37,026 nucleotides of DNA from Paraktedonobacter sp035294465 (lineage in GTDB: Bacteria; Chloroflexota; Ktedonobacteria; Ktedonobacterales; Ktedonobacteraceae), in assembly GCA_035294465.1 (NCBI GenBank), contig DATGKW010000073.1, forward strand, positions 1 through 37,026. The letters are read 5' to 3'. The translations under genes were made by a program, and so were the position numbers. The notes beneath the pieces were generated by a model. That model was not told the DNA's origin, ran no database searches, and worked only from the letters and a program-made list of their open reading frames with translations. Positions 24,717-33,311 of the stretch are shown one piece after another. Within the stretch, counting starts at the first letter, position 1. Each line of letters starts with the position of its first letter.

Positions 24717-25445
24717 ATGTTTAATCCAAGAAGCAACAGTCCCTTCGGGGGATCACGGAGCAACGCCTCGGCGTACCAGTATCAATACCTTCCCTACGGT
24801 ATGGTAGCGGCACAGTCGGGCGGCCTGGTTAGCAAGGTCATGGCTCTGATGGCCTGTTCTTTCCTGGTCGCTACCGTCGGTGCCTTTATCGGCGTCAATA
24901 TCGGTATCGGCCTGACTGGCTATCTGTTTATAGCCATCGCTGGCTTGATCGTCCTGTTTGCTTTGCGCATGATGATCAATACGCAGGGAATCAACCTGTT
25001 CTTGCTCTTCCTTTTCACCTTCCTTGAGGGCATGGGACTTGCCCCCATTATTGCCGTCTACCTGGCGACTGGCTACGGGTTCATTCTGGGCCAGGCATTC
25101 TTGCTTACAGCCGGCACTTCGCTTGGTCTCTCGGTCTACGCCTGGACTACCAAGCGTAGCTTCGCACGTCTGGGCGATTACCTGTTTTTCGGGCTGATCC
25201 TGCTGCTCGTCGCTGGCATCGTCGAGTTCTTCTTCCAGAGTCCGCTCTTTGTCATGCTGGTAGCGGTCTTCGGCGTGGCCATCTTCTGCGGCTATATCCT
25301 CTACTATGTGCAACGCGCTAAGTACCTGGCCGATACGTTGCCAAATGCTATCGGGCTGACGGTCTCGCTTTTCATCGCGGTCATGAACCTCTTCCTCTAC
25401 ATCCTGGAGATTCTCACCATTGCCCAGGGAGGCAGGCGCCGCTAA
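24717..25445 (+). CDS. Bax inhibitor-1 (YccA/TMBIM) family membrane protein
   Basis: The 242-residue protein has a polar N-terminal tail with FNPRSNSPFGG and then seven hydrophobic helices, with FTFLEGMGLAPI, AGTSLGLSVYAWTTKRSF and the final ALxVxLFxxVMNLFLYILEIL-like segment that is typical of bacterial BI-1 family proteins. Family members form pH-sensitive calcium leak channels (B. subtilis BsYetJ) or act with the FtsH protease (YccA). The ATG at 24717 has GAGGG upstream; the more distant GTG at 24684 is less likely. Confidence 0.9.
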   Translation: MFNPRSNSPFGGSRSNASAYQYQYLPYGMVAAQSGGLVSKVMALMACSFLVATVGAFIGVNIGIGLTGYLFIAIAGLIVLFALRMMINTQGINLFLLFLFTFLEGMGLAPIIAVYLATGYGFILGQAFLLTAGTSLGLSVYAWTTKRSFARLGDYLFFGLILLLVAGIVEFFFQSPLFVMLVAVFGVAIFCGYILYYVQRAKYLADTLPNAIGLTVSLFIAVMNLFLYILEILTIAQGGRRR

Positions 25446-25470
25446 TCACGTCCCGCTAGAGATTTTCTTC

Positions 25471-25512
25471 AGCGGAGGTGAGTTGAACCTGTAGGTTCAA
25501 CTCACCTCCGCT
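25471..25512 (+). terminator. Perfect terminator-like hairpin after the Bax-inhibitor-like gene
   Basis: A 20-bp perfect inverted repeat (25471-25490 and 25493-25512) has only two central bases; the loop is effectively TGTA. It lies 25 bases past the stop. No T-run follows. Confidence 0.65.
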
Positions 25513-25634
25513 GTACTTATTTCTGGTAAGGCATGTTTTGTGGGGAAATGTAGTTCACCTGTTTTCTACAAAGCGTACCTTACCAAAATGGCCGGAGAGA
25601 AAGCAGGAATAAAAACGCGCCGGCGTATGTTGAT

Positions 25635-25663
25635 TTGCATAGAGATCGGTCAGAAACTATACT
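25635..25663 (+). promoter_or_regulatory. Promoter of trxA
   Basis: TTGCAT (25635-25640), 17 bases and TATACT (25658-25663) are placed about 65 bases upstream of the thioredoxin start. Confidence 0.6.
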
Positions 25664-25729
25664 TATCTCGACGTTCCTAATAGATAGAGCGATTCGATTC
25701 CTATTCTTGCGAAAGAGAGCGTAACCGTA

Positions 25730-26074
25730 ATGGAAGATCATAAGAATCTGTTTCACGTAGGCGACTCCGACTTTGAGGCCAAAGTGCTCAAATCCAGTAC
25801 TCCGGTGATCGTCGATTTCTGGGCCGCCTGGTGCGGACCCTGCCGGGCGATAGCCCCTGTTTTCGAGCGCCTGAGCGATAAATATGCGGGCAAGCTGGGC
25901 TTCGCCAAAATCGATATCGATCAGAACGAGAACACTCCCGGCCGCTACGGCGTTCAGGCTATTCCAACCCTGATCGTTTTCAACGGCGGACAGCCTATCG
26001 CGCGCCTGGTCGGACCCCATCCTGCACGCTTGGAGAGCGAGATCGACAGAATCCTGGCCGAACAGACCGTTTAA
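25730..26074 (+). CDS. trxA: Thioredoxin
   Basis: The 114-residue protein is a full thioredoxin: active-site WCGPC (C35, C38), VDFWAAWC before it, the cis-proline in AIPTLIVF (P79) and a terminal helix. It reduces disulfides in cytosolic proteins using electrons from thioredoxin reductase. The length is standard. It has its own promoter and terminator, so it is a single-gene unit. Confidence 0.97.
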   Translation: MEDHKNLFHVGDSDFEAKVLKSSTPVIVDFWAAWCGPCRAIAPVFERLSDKYAGKLGFAKIDIDQNENTPGRYGVQAIPTLIVFNGGQPIARLVGPHPARLESEIDRILAEQTV

Positions 26075-26104
26075 GCCAGACGATGCGCTGACTCGTCACT
26101 GCAT

Positions 26105-26144
26105 AGAAGCTCCTTTGGGACAGGGAACGCTCAAAGGAGCTTCT
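26105..26144 (+). terminator. Terminator-like hairpin after trxA
   Basis: AGAAGCTCCTTTG pairs with CAAAGGAGCTTCT over 13 bp around a 14-base loop, 30 bases past the stop, followed by TCGTG. Confidence 0.65.
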
Positions 26145-26200
26145 TCGTGCCTGCTGCCACGACCTGCAAGTTCCTTCTCCGCACACTCTGCGTCAAGATA

Positions 26201-26209
26201 TGTTATAAT
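26201..26209 (+). promoter_or_regulatory. Extended -10 promoter of the YbjN-like gene
   Basis: TGTTATAAT combines a perfect TATAAT with an upstream TG, a form that works without a good -35. It lies about 82 bases upstream of the ATG. Confidence 0.55.
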
Positions 26210-26290
26210 GAAACACGACGGTGGTATTTGCCACTGACACCTCGCGTCACTGCGGTTGATAGTTGCGTCAAAGAGAGTGAGGAGCAACAC

Positions 26291-26929
26291 ATGGCCGACA
26301 GCTTCGGAATTCCCCAGGTGGTAGATTATCTTGCCCGCATGGGACTGCAAATTGCCAGCATTAACCCAGAGCAGGAAATGGTGGAGCTTGCATTTCATGG
26401 GAATCATGGGCAGTGGCGCTTAATTATCAATCTCCAGCAGTCCTGCCAGGTGCGTAAACTTGTCCTGGTAGCCCCGCACATCGGCACAGTTACTCGCAAG
26501 AAGCGCCTGGAATGCCTGGAAGCCTTGATGGCAGTGAACTATCGTATTGCAATGGGGAAATTTGGCCTGGACCTGGATGATGGGGAAGTGCGTCTGGAGG
26601 AATCAGTACCCCTGGCTAACGATAGCATCACCTTTGATCAATTTCAACTGGTCTTTCGTGCTATGGTGCAAACCGTGGCAATGTATCATAGCCTGATCCC
26701 TCGCATTGTGTACGGCAATCTCTCAACCCAGGAGGCCCTGCAAGCCTGCGAGCAGGAATTCTTCGAGGAAGAGGGGTTGCTTGAGGCCGATATCGACGAG
26801 GTGTACGCGCAAGAAAGAAAAAGCGAGGGTGAAACAAGCGCCGAAGCGGCGAGCGCCCCGCCCGAACTGAATGTTCAAGATATCATAGCGGAAGTGACGC
26901 GACTGCTGGAAGAGCGTAAAGAGTCTTGA
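26291..26929 (+). CDS. YbjN-domain protein
   Basis: The 212-residue protein starts at the ATG at 26291, which has GAGGAG before it. The longer frame from 26147 crosses the promoter and can be dismissed. Residues 1-130 fit the YbjN/type III chaperone-like fold: strands around WRLIINLQQS and KLVLVAPHIG, LEALMAVNYRIAMGKFGLD, GEVRLEESVPL and a long final helix with MVQTVAMYHSLIPR. The C-terminal 65 residues are acidic and end in a helix (IIAEVTRLLEERK). YbjN proteins are thought to help regulate motility or act as chaperones, but the role here is unknown. Confidence 0.75.
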   Translation: MADSFGIPQVVDYLARMGLQIASINPEQEMVELAFHGNHGQWRLIINLQQSCQVRKLVLVAPHIGTVTRKKRLECLEALMAVNYRIAMGKFGLDLDDGEVRLEESVPLANDSITFDQFQLVFRAMVQTVAMYHSLIPRIVYGNLSTQEALQACEQEFFEEEGLLEADIDEVYAQERKSEGETSAEAASAPPELNVQDIIAEVTRLLEERKES

Positions 26930-27020
26930 GAAAAAGGTTTCTCCTGCGTTGAGAAAGCTATGTGAAACGCGTCTTTCCCAACACGAGAGAAATCTTTGAA
27001 GAGAGACTTTCTGCGACGAG

Positions 27021-27371
27021 CTACGCCGATTGACCGGCATGGGCCTCGGTGATGACTTGCTTGATATCATCGGAGGTCAGCGGTGCGAGATCCACGCTCT
27101 CTCCCTCAATAGTCACAAGGGTAATCTTCGGAGCCTCGCTCTCTGAAGCACTGTGCAAGAAATCGTAGAGCAGGTGAGTAATGCGTCGAATTGCCTGCTC
27201 CGCCTGTTCCTCTTTTCTGCCTATACCTACTGAGATCAGCACCGGAGCTGTCTCGTCCTTTGGCTCAACAAAAAGCACTTGAACACCATGGATCTGTTTG
27301 AGTTCGTGCTCAAGTTTCTTCAAGTGCTGCCGTGTATCCGAGCTACATTCGAGCGTAATTGTTGTTTCCAT
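27021..27371 (-). CDS. Small alpha/beta protein, possibly EACC1-like
   Basis: The 116-residue product shows the predicted order strand (TTITLECS), helix (RQHLKKLEHELKQI), strand (VQVLFVE), strand (APVLISVGIG), helix (AEQAIRRITHLLYDFLHS), strand pair (ITLVTIEGESVDLAPL), helix (DDIKQVITEA). This is the order of the 'effector-associated constant component' EACC1 proteins of bacterial conflict systems, which are about the same size, but no key residues prove it. AAGGAGG lies eight bases before the ATG at 27371; an ATG two codons earlier is possible. No effector gene with a death-type domain is next to it. Confidence 0.65.
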   Translation of the reverse strand: METTITLECSSDTRQHLKKLEHELKQIHGVQVLFVEPKDETAPVLISVGIGRKEEQAEQAIRRITHLLYDFLHSASESEAPKITLVTIEGESVDLAPLTSDDIKQVITEAHAGQSA

Positions 27372-27468
27372 GCACATTTCCTCCTTATCAGGAAAAACGC
27401 TACCGCTTTATCCTTCCCCTCAGATAGCTTCTTGCCATACATAAGCAGCCAAAGGGACAGGACAGCTA

Positions 27469-27744
27469 CTATATTTGCGGTTTCTGGCTTTCGGCACGGT
27501 GCCCATTCTGACTGGCACGGGCGTGAAGTTCAGCCTCTTCCTCATCTTCATCTTCATCCTCAAGAATATTGGTCGGCTCTTCTCTGGCACCTGCCTTTCT
27601 GACATCCAGCTTTACCCACCTGTTGCGTCCACCAGGGCCAGATTGATCATGACGTGAGAGGCGCTTGTTGAGCGCCATCACGGCCCCGACAAGAATAAAC
27701 GCTGCCAGGAAAAACAAGATATATTCTACAATCATCGAACTCAT
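27469..27744 (-). CDS. Small single-pass membrane protein with acidic tail
   Basis: The 91-residue protein has one N-terminal membrane helix (VEYILFFLAAFILVGAVMAL, about 5-25), a basic stretch and then a strongly acidic run (EDEDEDEEEAE). The ATG at 27744 with AAAGG upstream is preferred to the longer frame that starts at 27837. It is on the same strand as and upstream of the EACC1-like gene, 97 bases away. No family was recognised. Confidence 0.6.
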   Translation of the reverse strand: MSSMIVEYILFFLAAFILVGAVMALNKRLSRHDQSGPGGRNRWVKLDVRKAGAREEPTNILEDEDEDEEEAELHARASQNGHRAESQKPQI

Positions 27745-28340
27745 GAGATACGCACCTTTCAAACGCCGGACAGAACATGCCTTATCCGCTCTCTTGCTCT
27801 GAATACGCCGGCAACGGGACCATTGCAGGCACACCAAAATGGGCCAGTACGCAGCGGATTCGCTACGCTAAGTCTACCCGACTTATCAAACAGCGTCAAT
27901 TTCCGGTGTGAAGATGGGGACTTGTGGGTCAAGCAGCAAACGAGGTAAACAAGATAGAATAGACGATATTTCCTGCCCTACCAGCGGTCGGGAGGGGAGA
28001 GAGGAAGTCTACCCGACCGCCTGAAAAGAGGCTGTTTGTGCGAGGAGAGGAGAGGGGGTGAGAGAGCTATTTAATTTAAATATTTGTTCTAATAATGAGT
28101 ATATTGTCATGGAAGAACCGCACTGTCAAGGGGTTCTAGAACTAATTTTCTGTTCTATTTTGCTTTCTGGAAGATCGCTTCCGTCGAATTGGGTAAGCCG
28201 GCAACAGGGAGAAGGGCGCTCACCAACTGCGTGATACGGCTACAGGCATGCTACAATAAACAGAGGGATCAAAAAAAAGTGTCTCTCTGAGAAAGAGCAG
28301 ACCAGAAAATATTGTACGAAGCAGAGGAGCGACATTCGAT
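27745..28340. other. Intergenic region with AT-rich core and extended -10 element
   Basis: About 600 bases separate two divergent genes. An AT-rich core (28065-28160) carries three GTTCTA copies (starting about 28085, 28133, 28152), the middle one as the palindrome GTTCTAGAAC (28133-28142). TGCTACAAT (28249-28257, plus strand) is an extended -10 likely to drive the DUF1015 gene. No gene was seen. Confidence 0.45.
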
Positions 28341-29642
28341 ATGGCTGATGTATACCCTTTACGTGGCATTCGTTACACACCAGAGGTGGTAGGGGATCTG
28401 GCAGAGATAGTGACACCGCCCTTTGATGTAATCTCAGAAGAAGCGCAGAAGCGCTATTACGAGCGCAATCCTTATAACGTGATTCGCCTGGAACTGGGCA
28501 AAATCACGCCGCAAGACGACAGTCTGAATAATCGCTATACACGTGCGGCTCGCACGCTGGCCGAATGGCGGCATGCCGGTGTGCTGCGCCAGGACGGGTC
28601 TCTCGCTTATTATGCGTATCGACAAGTTTTCACACACGGTGGGCAGAGCTACGCTCGTACCAGCTTGCTCGCACGGGTTCGCCTGGAACCGTGGGAAAAA
28701 CATGTGGTCCTGCGTCACGAGTTCACGCGCAAAAAAGATAAGGATGATCGTTTGCAGCTCTTGCGGGCCTGCTCGGTGAACCTCAGCCCGATCATGACTA
28801 TGTACAACGATCCACAGGGGCGCATTCGCCGGCTGCTCGGCGATACGCTGCTGCAGCCCCAGGTCCATATTACTGACGAAGCGGGGGAAGAGCATCTGCT
28901 GCAGCCCCTGACCGACCCGGCCACCATCGAGCGCATTCAGGATTTTTTTACTGAACGCCAGCTCTATATCGCTGACGGTCACCATCGCTATGAGACAGCA
29001 TTGAATTACCGGAATGAGATTCTGGAGATGCGCCACGAGTTGCCTAGCGATGATCCAGTGAATTTCGTGATGATGGCCCTGGTTGATCTGGATGATCCCG
29101 GCCTGCTGGTTCTGCCCACACACCGGCTCCTTTTTGATCTCAGCCCTGAGATTCTGGCTAATCTCACTGGCACTAACCTGGCGCGTTACCTGGATGTACG
29201 CGAGCTAGAGCACGTGGACGCGAGCGCTCTGCGCGAACTGGCACGCGCGGGCGAAGCCGCGCCTTCATTTCTCCTGGCCACACCTGCGCAGAGCTGGCTG
29301 CTCAGCTTGAACGAGCAGGGACGGGCGCGCATGAAACAGGCCGGTCACAGCGCGGCCTGGAGAGAACTGGATGTCTCTATCGCCCATACGCTAATCCTCG
29401 AAGATCTCCTGCACCTTCAAGCCGAGGATCTGACCGCCGGCAAATACGTATCCTATACACATGAGGAACAGGAAGCGCTGGACGCTGTGACCCACGGCCG
29501 CGCCCAGGCCGCGCTGTTTTTAAATGCAACCCGCGTGCGGCAGATCTGTGATATTGCCGACGCCGATGATCAAATGCCGCAGAAATCCACCTACTTTTAT
29601 CCCAAGTTAATCACAGGGCTGGTCATGAACCCTTTGTGGTAA
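28341..29642 (+). CDS. DUF1015 family protein
   Basis: The 433-residue product shows the family signature at its start, VYPLRGIRYTPEVVGDLAEIVTPPFDVI, with YYERNPYNVIRLELGK, HVVLRHEFTRKKDKDDRLQLL, LYIADGHHRYETALNY and a C-terminal MPQKSTYFYPKLITGLV. The DGHHRYE stretch is the conserved core, and the length is typical (about 420). The family (also called SerC-like or conserved hypothetical) has no firmly known reaction in most bacteria. It is convergent with the HEAT protein gene with a 20-base gap. Confidence 0.9.
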   Translation: MADVYPLRGIRYTPEVVGDLAEIVTPPFDVISEEAQKRYYERNPYNVIRLELGKITPQDDSLNNRYTRAARTLAEWRHAGVLRQDGSLAYYAYRQVFTHGGQSYARTSLLARVRLEPWEKHVVLRHEFTRKKDKDDRLQLLRACSVNLSPIMTMYNDPQGRIRRLLGDTLLQPQVHITDEAGEEHLLQPLTDPATIERIQDFFTERQLYIADGHHRYETALNYRNEILEMRHELPSDDPVNFVMMALVDLDDPGLLVLPTHRLLFDLSPEILANLTGTNLARYLDVRELEHVDASALRELARAGEAAPSFLLATPAQSWLLSLNEQGRARMKQAGHSAAWRELDVSIAHTLILEDLLHLQAEDLTAGKYVSYTHEEQEALDAVTHGRAQAALFLNATRVRQICDIADADDQMPQKSTYFYPKLITGLVMNPLW

Positions 29643-29662
29643 AAGGTAGAGGTGAGTGAGAG

Positions 29663-31318
29663 CTACTCCGAGTAATCATCCCCATTATTAAAGAAGTTCA
29701 ATGGGGAGGAGCGCAGCGAAACATTCTCCAGCATCTCTGCCATCATATGGATGAGCCCCCGTTCGAGCGAGCGATGAACAAGCGCGCGCAGGAAAGGCTG
29801 ATGCTGGGGTAGCACACCCGAATCGGGGTGCAGGGCCGCAGCTACGGCTCCAATTAGCTGCGCCTCCTCTTCGCGCCCAACCAGTTGAAACAACCTGGCC
29901 TGGCGGCGCAGACGCGTATCATAGAGCAAGCGCCACCGTGTATCGATCACACGCTCCAGCACAGTATCAACCAGGGCTTCCCGCTCGCGCCGTTGGGCCT
30001 CCGACAATCTGCCCGTTCCTTTGCGTTTCCGGCCCGTCTCATGGCCACGCGGCGTATCGAGGCCCAGATAGCTATTGATATAGGGATGCAAGCTGGAGAA
30101 AGGCTCGAACAGCCAGGGATCAAACTCAGGCAAATTGTAGAGTTCATCTCCATGCGCGGCCAGCCGGGCGGTGGTCTCGTTAAAGGGCTGTGGCTCTATC
30201 ATGGTTGCGGAAGCAGGCACATCTTTCTGCGAGGAATTGCTCGACTCGATCAGGGGGCGCCAGACTGAGTAAGCCACTGGCAACTTGTGACGTGCGCGCT
30301 TGTTCTGTTGCCTTGCCTCGACAATCAGGGCGCGGCAATAGTCTAAAGGTACCTTGAAGCTGATAAAGCCCTGCCCATCCATGCTGCCAATCAATTCCTG
30401 CCAGCGTTCCATCGCCATCTCATCGGTGCCATAGCAATCCTTAATTCCCCACTCGTCCTGGCAAAGCAGATTGACTCCCTTAAGCAGCCCATCCGGTTTG
30501 CTCCAGGAAAGCATGACCATTTGCGCGCCCGCGCCATCCACAAAGCTCACTCGCGCCTCGTGCAGTGGCAATTGCAGAAATGCTTCCTTGCCAACATCTG
30601 GAGGAGCCAGCATGGTCAGACGCCCCAGAATGACGCGTGCCTGCTGCTTTACCTGCCGATTTGAGCTATTCGCAAGCAGATAGTTCAAGGCCGGAATACT
30701 ATCCTCTGCCGCGGCAGCGCCCAGTTGCTCCAACGCCTCCATAGCCGCCAGGACCACCTTAGAGGACTGATTCTCCAGCAGCGGAACCAGGAGTTTCGCT
30801 GCGCGCGGGTCCTGGCTGCTCCCCAACCAGCCAATAAAGCCCAGGCGGCGCTCGACCGGCATAGAAAGCACATCTTCAAGAATCGACTCCACGCCCAGCT
30901 CGCTTTGTCCCACAAGCTCTAGCAGTCGGATTTGCATCTGCAGCATGGCCGCTTCTGGATCGTTGAGATAATCGATGATCCCATCGTCAGCCAGTTCCGA
31001 GTCCAGCTCTTTGAGCACGGGAGCAAGGGAGAGTTTGGCCAGGTCTCCCACAGTGGGATCGGCCACAAAATCTTCCAGTTCCTCCAGGTCAAAATCTGTC
31101 GCCAGTTCCGAGAGGATCAGCGTCGCGGCTGAATGCGCCTTGGGATCAGATGTACGCAGCAGGTGCAGCACTTTCTCACGCGCCCCGCTGGTCCACTCTT
31201 CGTCCAGGCGATCCAGGTAATGCGAAAGCGTATCGGGATCGACGTCGCTTCGCCGACTCATAGCCAGCAAGATGCTATCGATACTATCCTGCGGAGGCCC
31301 CTTGCGTCCTCGTGGCAT
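29663..31318 (-). CDS. HEAT-repeat protein, unknown function
   Basis: The 551-residue protein has an N-terminal half (about 30-235) made of HEAT/ARM-like helical repeats, such as VLHLLRTSDPKAHSAATLIL, AKLLVPLLENQSSKVVLAAM and ALNYLLANSSNRQVKQQARV. A beta-containing middle (about 245-350, VDGAGAQMVMLSWSKPDG) and a helical C-terminus with RRQARLFQLVGREEEAQLI follow. No membrane helix or signal. AAGGAG precedes the ATG. HEAT arrays are protein-binding scaffolds; the partner is unknown. Confidence 0.75.
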   Translation of the reverse strand: MPRGRKGPPQDSIDSILLAMSRRSDVDPDTLSHYLDRLDEEWTSGAREKVLHLLRTSDPKAHSAATLILSELATDFDLEELEDFVADPTVGDLAKLSLAPVLKELDSELADDGIIDYLNDPEAAMLQMQIRLLELVGQSELGVESILEDVLSMPVERRLGFIGWLGSSQDPRAAKLLVPLLENQSSKVVLAAMEALEQLGAAAAEDSIPALNYLLANSSNRQVKQQARVILGRLTMLAPPDVGKEAFLQLPLHEARVSFVDGAGAQMVMLSWSKPDGLLKGVNLLCQDEWGIKDCYGTDEMAMERWQELIGSMDGQGFISFKVPLDYCRALIVEARQQNKRARHKLPVAYSVWRPLIESSNSSQKDVPASATMIEPQPFNETTARLAAHGDELYNLPEFDPWLFEPFSSLHPYINSYLGLDTPRGHETGRKRKGTGRLSEAQRREREALVDTVLERVIDTRWRLLYDTRLRRQARLFQLVGREEEAQLIGAVAAALHPDSGVLPQHQPFLRALVHRSLERGLIHMMAEMLENVSLRSSPLNFFNNGDDYSE

Positions 31319-31417
31319 CTCAAATGCTCCTTAATCAAGATAGATTGGTGGCCCAGGAAAAATCAGTCAGGCTATTGATGTGCAAAAAGGATTTTCCCTC
31401 TGTCTCGCGCGCAGGTT

Positions 31418-31446
31418 ATTGTACCACGCTTCGCCCTATCCGTCCA
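31418..31446 (-). promoter_or_regulatory. Probable promoter of the HEAT-repeat gene
   Basis: On the minus strand TGGACG (31446-31441), 17 bases and TACAAT (31423-31418), preceded by TG in the extended -10 position, lie about 100 bases upstream of the ATG. Confidence 0.45.
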
Positions 31447-31895
31447 TGAGTGATCTCCCCTTCCTAACTTCCTCTCCATATGTTAACTCCGCTACGGCTA
31501 TCCGTTCTTCATAGAGGGAGGGCTGAATAGAGTAGCGCTCCGCTATCTGGTGAGGACCGAAAGGACGCCTGTTTTACTGCATTTGAATGGTTTCCCTCCT
31601 TCGTCACCCTGGTGATTTCGCCACCTCGTCACCCTGTTGCTCAGGGAAGAATACGATGACAGGAAGCTATTCAAAATCTGCCATCATGGTAGAAACGGCT
31701 TTTCCGGCAACATTTTCAGGTTCAGGTATCTACCAATCAAGAGAGTCCTACAATAGATATATCTCTTTCTTTATCACTTTCTAGATCTTCGCCTTCTCTC
31801 TGCGGCTTCGCTGCGCAGAGGACGAGCGCTACAGGCGCGAGTAGCCTGGCGTGGCGTGGATCAGGCATATTCTTAAATCTCGCGAAGGGCATACT
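31447..31895. other. Intergenic region upstream of the pseudokinase
   Basis: The 449 bases hold two copies of TCGTCACCCTG (31601-31611 and 31626-31636) and a hairpin CTCTGCG/CGCAGAG (31798-31820) in the leader of the pseudokinase gene. A 65-codon frame (31587-31784) has no ribosome site and looks non-coding. Confidence 0.35.
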
Positions 31896-33311
31896 ATGGA
31901 TTCTCAGAGTCAAGCGGTCTTATCTCGGTTAGAAGCAAAGAGTGCGGCGCTTGAACACGCGGTACAGAGCTACGAGCAGGCTATAGAGCGCGCCGAACAA
32001 TGCATAGACACGCTGGCGCAAGCAGATGCTGCACAAGACGAAGCCAGTTTGCAGCCGATCATGCAGGCGTTACAAGATGGCCAGGAGGCCGCGGCTCTCG
32101 TAAACGCCGCTAATGCTGCTCTAGATGATGCCTTGCTCGACGCCAGTACTTCTGTGCCAACTATGGCTCTGACACCTGTAAGTGATTACTTGCCTCTACC
32201 GAACGGCACACTCATCTGTGATGAGCGCTATCGCCTGGTGCATTTGCTCCACCGTCGCCCGCGCGTCCATCTCTACCTGGCGCGGCGCATGGATGATCTG
32301 CCGGCAGCCACCTCTGCTAAACAATCGCTGGTTGCCGTTCGCGAGATTGTCCTGGCAGGTCTGAGCGCTGAGGAGCGCCGGAGCGTCATTCGCGCAGCCT
32401 TTGAAGAATTTGCCGCGCCCAATCTCTTCGGCTCGCCCCACCTGCCGGGCGTGGGTGATCACCTCTATATTGAAGGTGATCGTCATTATCTTATTATGCA
32501 ACCTCGTCCGGTTCGCGGCAACAGGCCAGTTTTTGCCGCACCACTCTCAGAACTTCAACCCGGCCAGCCCGGCTCGCCCTCTATCTCCACATGGCCCGAT
32601 CTGCCTACAGCCCTGCACCTCGGTATCCAACTCTGCCGCGTTGTCGCGCGCCTGCACAGCATGCAAATGATTCTGGGTGAGCTCACGCCCAACATGATCC
32701 TGATCAACCGCGCGGGCGGTAGCGATTGGGCGCCGCTGCTCCTGGCTGCCTGGCCACCGGCTCCGCGCTTCTGGCCGGGCCGGGATGAGCAGGCAACGCG
32801 CCAATTCTACGAGCACATCTTCCCACCTATAGATTTCACTGTTTCTTCCTCGCAGGGTCCTGACCTTTCTACTACCCGCCGAGCCTTCACCGCTCCCGAA
32901 GCCCTGCATAGCAACTGCGACGAGCGCTCGGACATTTACGCGCTGGGCGCGATCCTCTATCTCCTGTTCACCGGCAGCGCCCCCGTCACATCTCAATCGC
33001 CTCTCGACAACAGGCAGACAAAGAAAGCTGCGCGCCGCTCCCGCAAGGCTGGCTCAAAGCGCGAGCGCAGCACGCAGCAGGAGACTCCCCAGGATCAAGC
33101 TTTGATCCCGCCTCATCTCCTCAACCAGCGCATCTCGCCACTGCTGGAGCAGATTATCTTGCGCGCACTTGCCCCTGACCCGGAGCAGCGCTTCTCCAGC
33201 GCGCGCGATCTGGTGGAGGCGCTGGAAGGCACGCACCTCAAGACGGACACCCCCCTTCCACCAGCCAGGATCTCACGCCTGAAGAGGTTACTGGAATGGC
33301 TGAAACGCTGA
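31896..33311 (+). CDS. Protein kinase-like protein lacking catalytic residues (pseudokinase)
   Basis: The 471-residue protein starts at the ATG at 31896, with AAGGG six bases before it. Residues 1-90 are helical, Ala/Gln/Glu-rich and likely coiled coil. Residues about 105-455 follow a Hanks-kinase plan: LVAVREI where the ATP-binding lysine is R149, LGELTPNMILI in place of HRDLKPxNILL (D to E262, K to T264, N to M267), no DFG, but an intact FTAPEALHSNCDERSDIYALGAILYLLFTG. The C-lobe ends with RALAPDPEQRFSSARDLVEAL. It should not phosphorylate anything and may act as a scaffold or regulator. A basic low-complexity insert (about 370-395) splits the C-lobe. Confidence 0.85.
   Translation: MDSQSQAVLSRLEAKSAALEHAVQSYEQAIERAEQCIDTLAQADAAQDEASLQPIMQALQDGQEAAALVNAANAALDDALLDASTSVPTMALTPVSDYLPLPNGTLICDERYRLVHLLHRRPRVHLYLARRMDDLPAATSAKQSLVAVREIVLAGLSAEERRSVIRAAFEEFAAPNLFGSPHLPGVGDHLYIEGDRHYLIMQPRPVRGNRPVFAAPLSELQPGQPGSPSISTWPDLPTALHLGIQLCRVVARLHSMQMILGELTPNMILINRAGGSDWAPLLLAAWPPAPRFWPGRDEQATRQFYEHIFPPIDFTVSSSQGPDLSTTRRAFTAPEALHSNCDERSDIYALGAILYLLFTGSAPVTSQSPLDNRQTKKAARRSRKAGSKRERSTQQETPQDQALIPPHLLNQRISPLLEQIILRALAPDPEQRFSSARDLVEALEGTHLKTDTPLPPARISRLKRLLEWLKR

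Noticed and set aside
31601..31636. Two direct copies of TCGTCACCCTG, possible CRISPR-like or iteron repeat
   Set aside because: Only two copies with a short spacer; no array, no cas genes, no replication gene nearby.
31587..31784. 65-codon plus-strand frame upstream of the pseudokinase
   Set aside because: No ribosome binding site and composition unlike the coding regions here.
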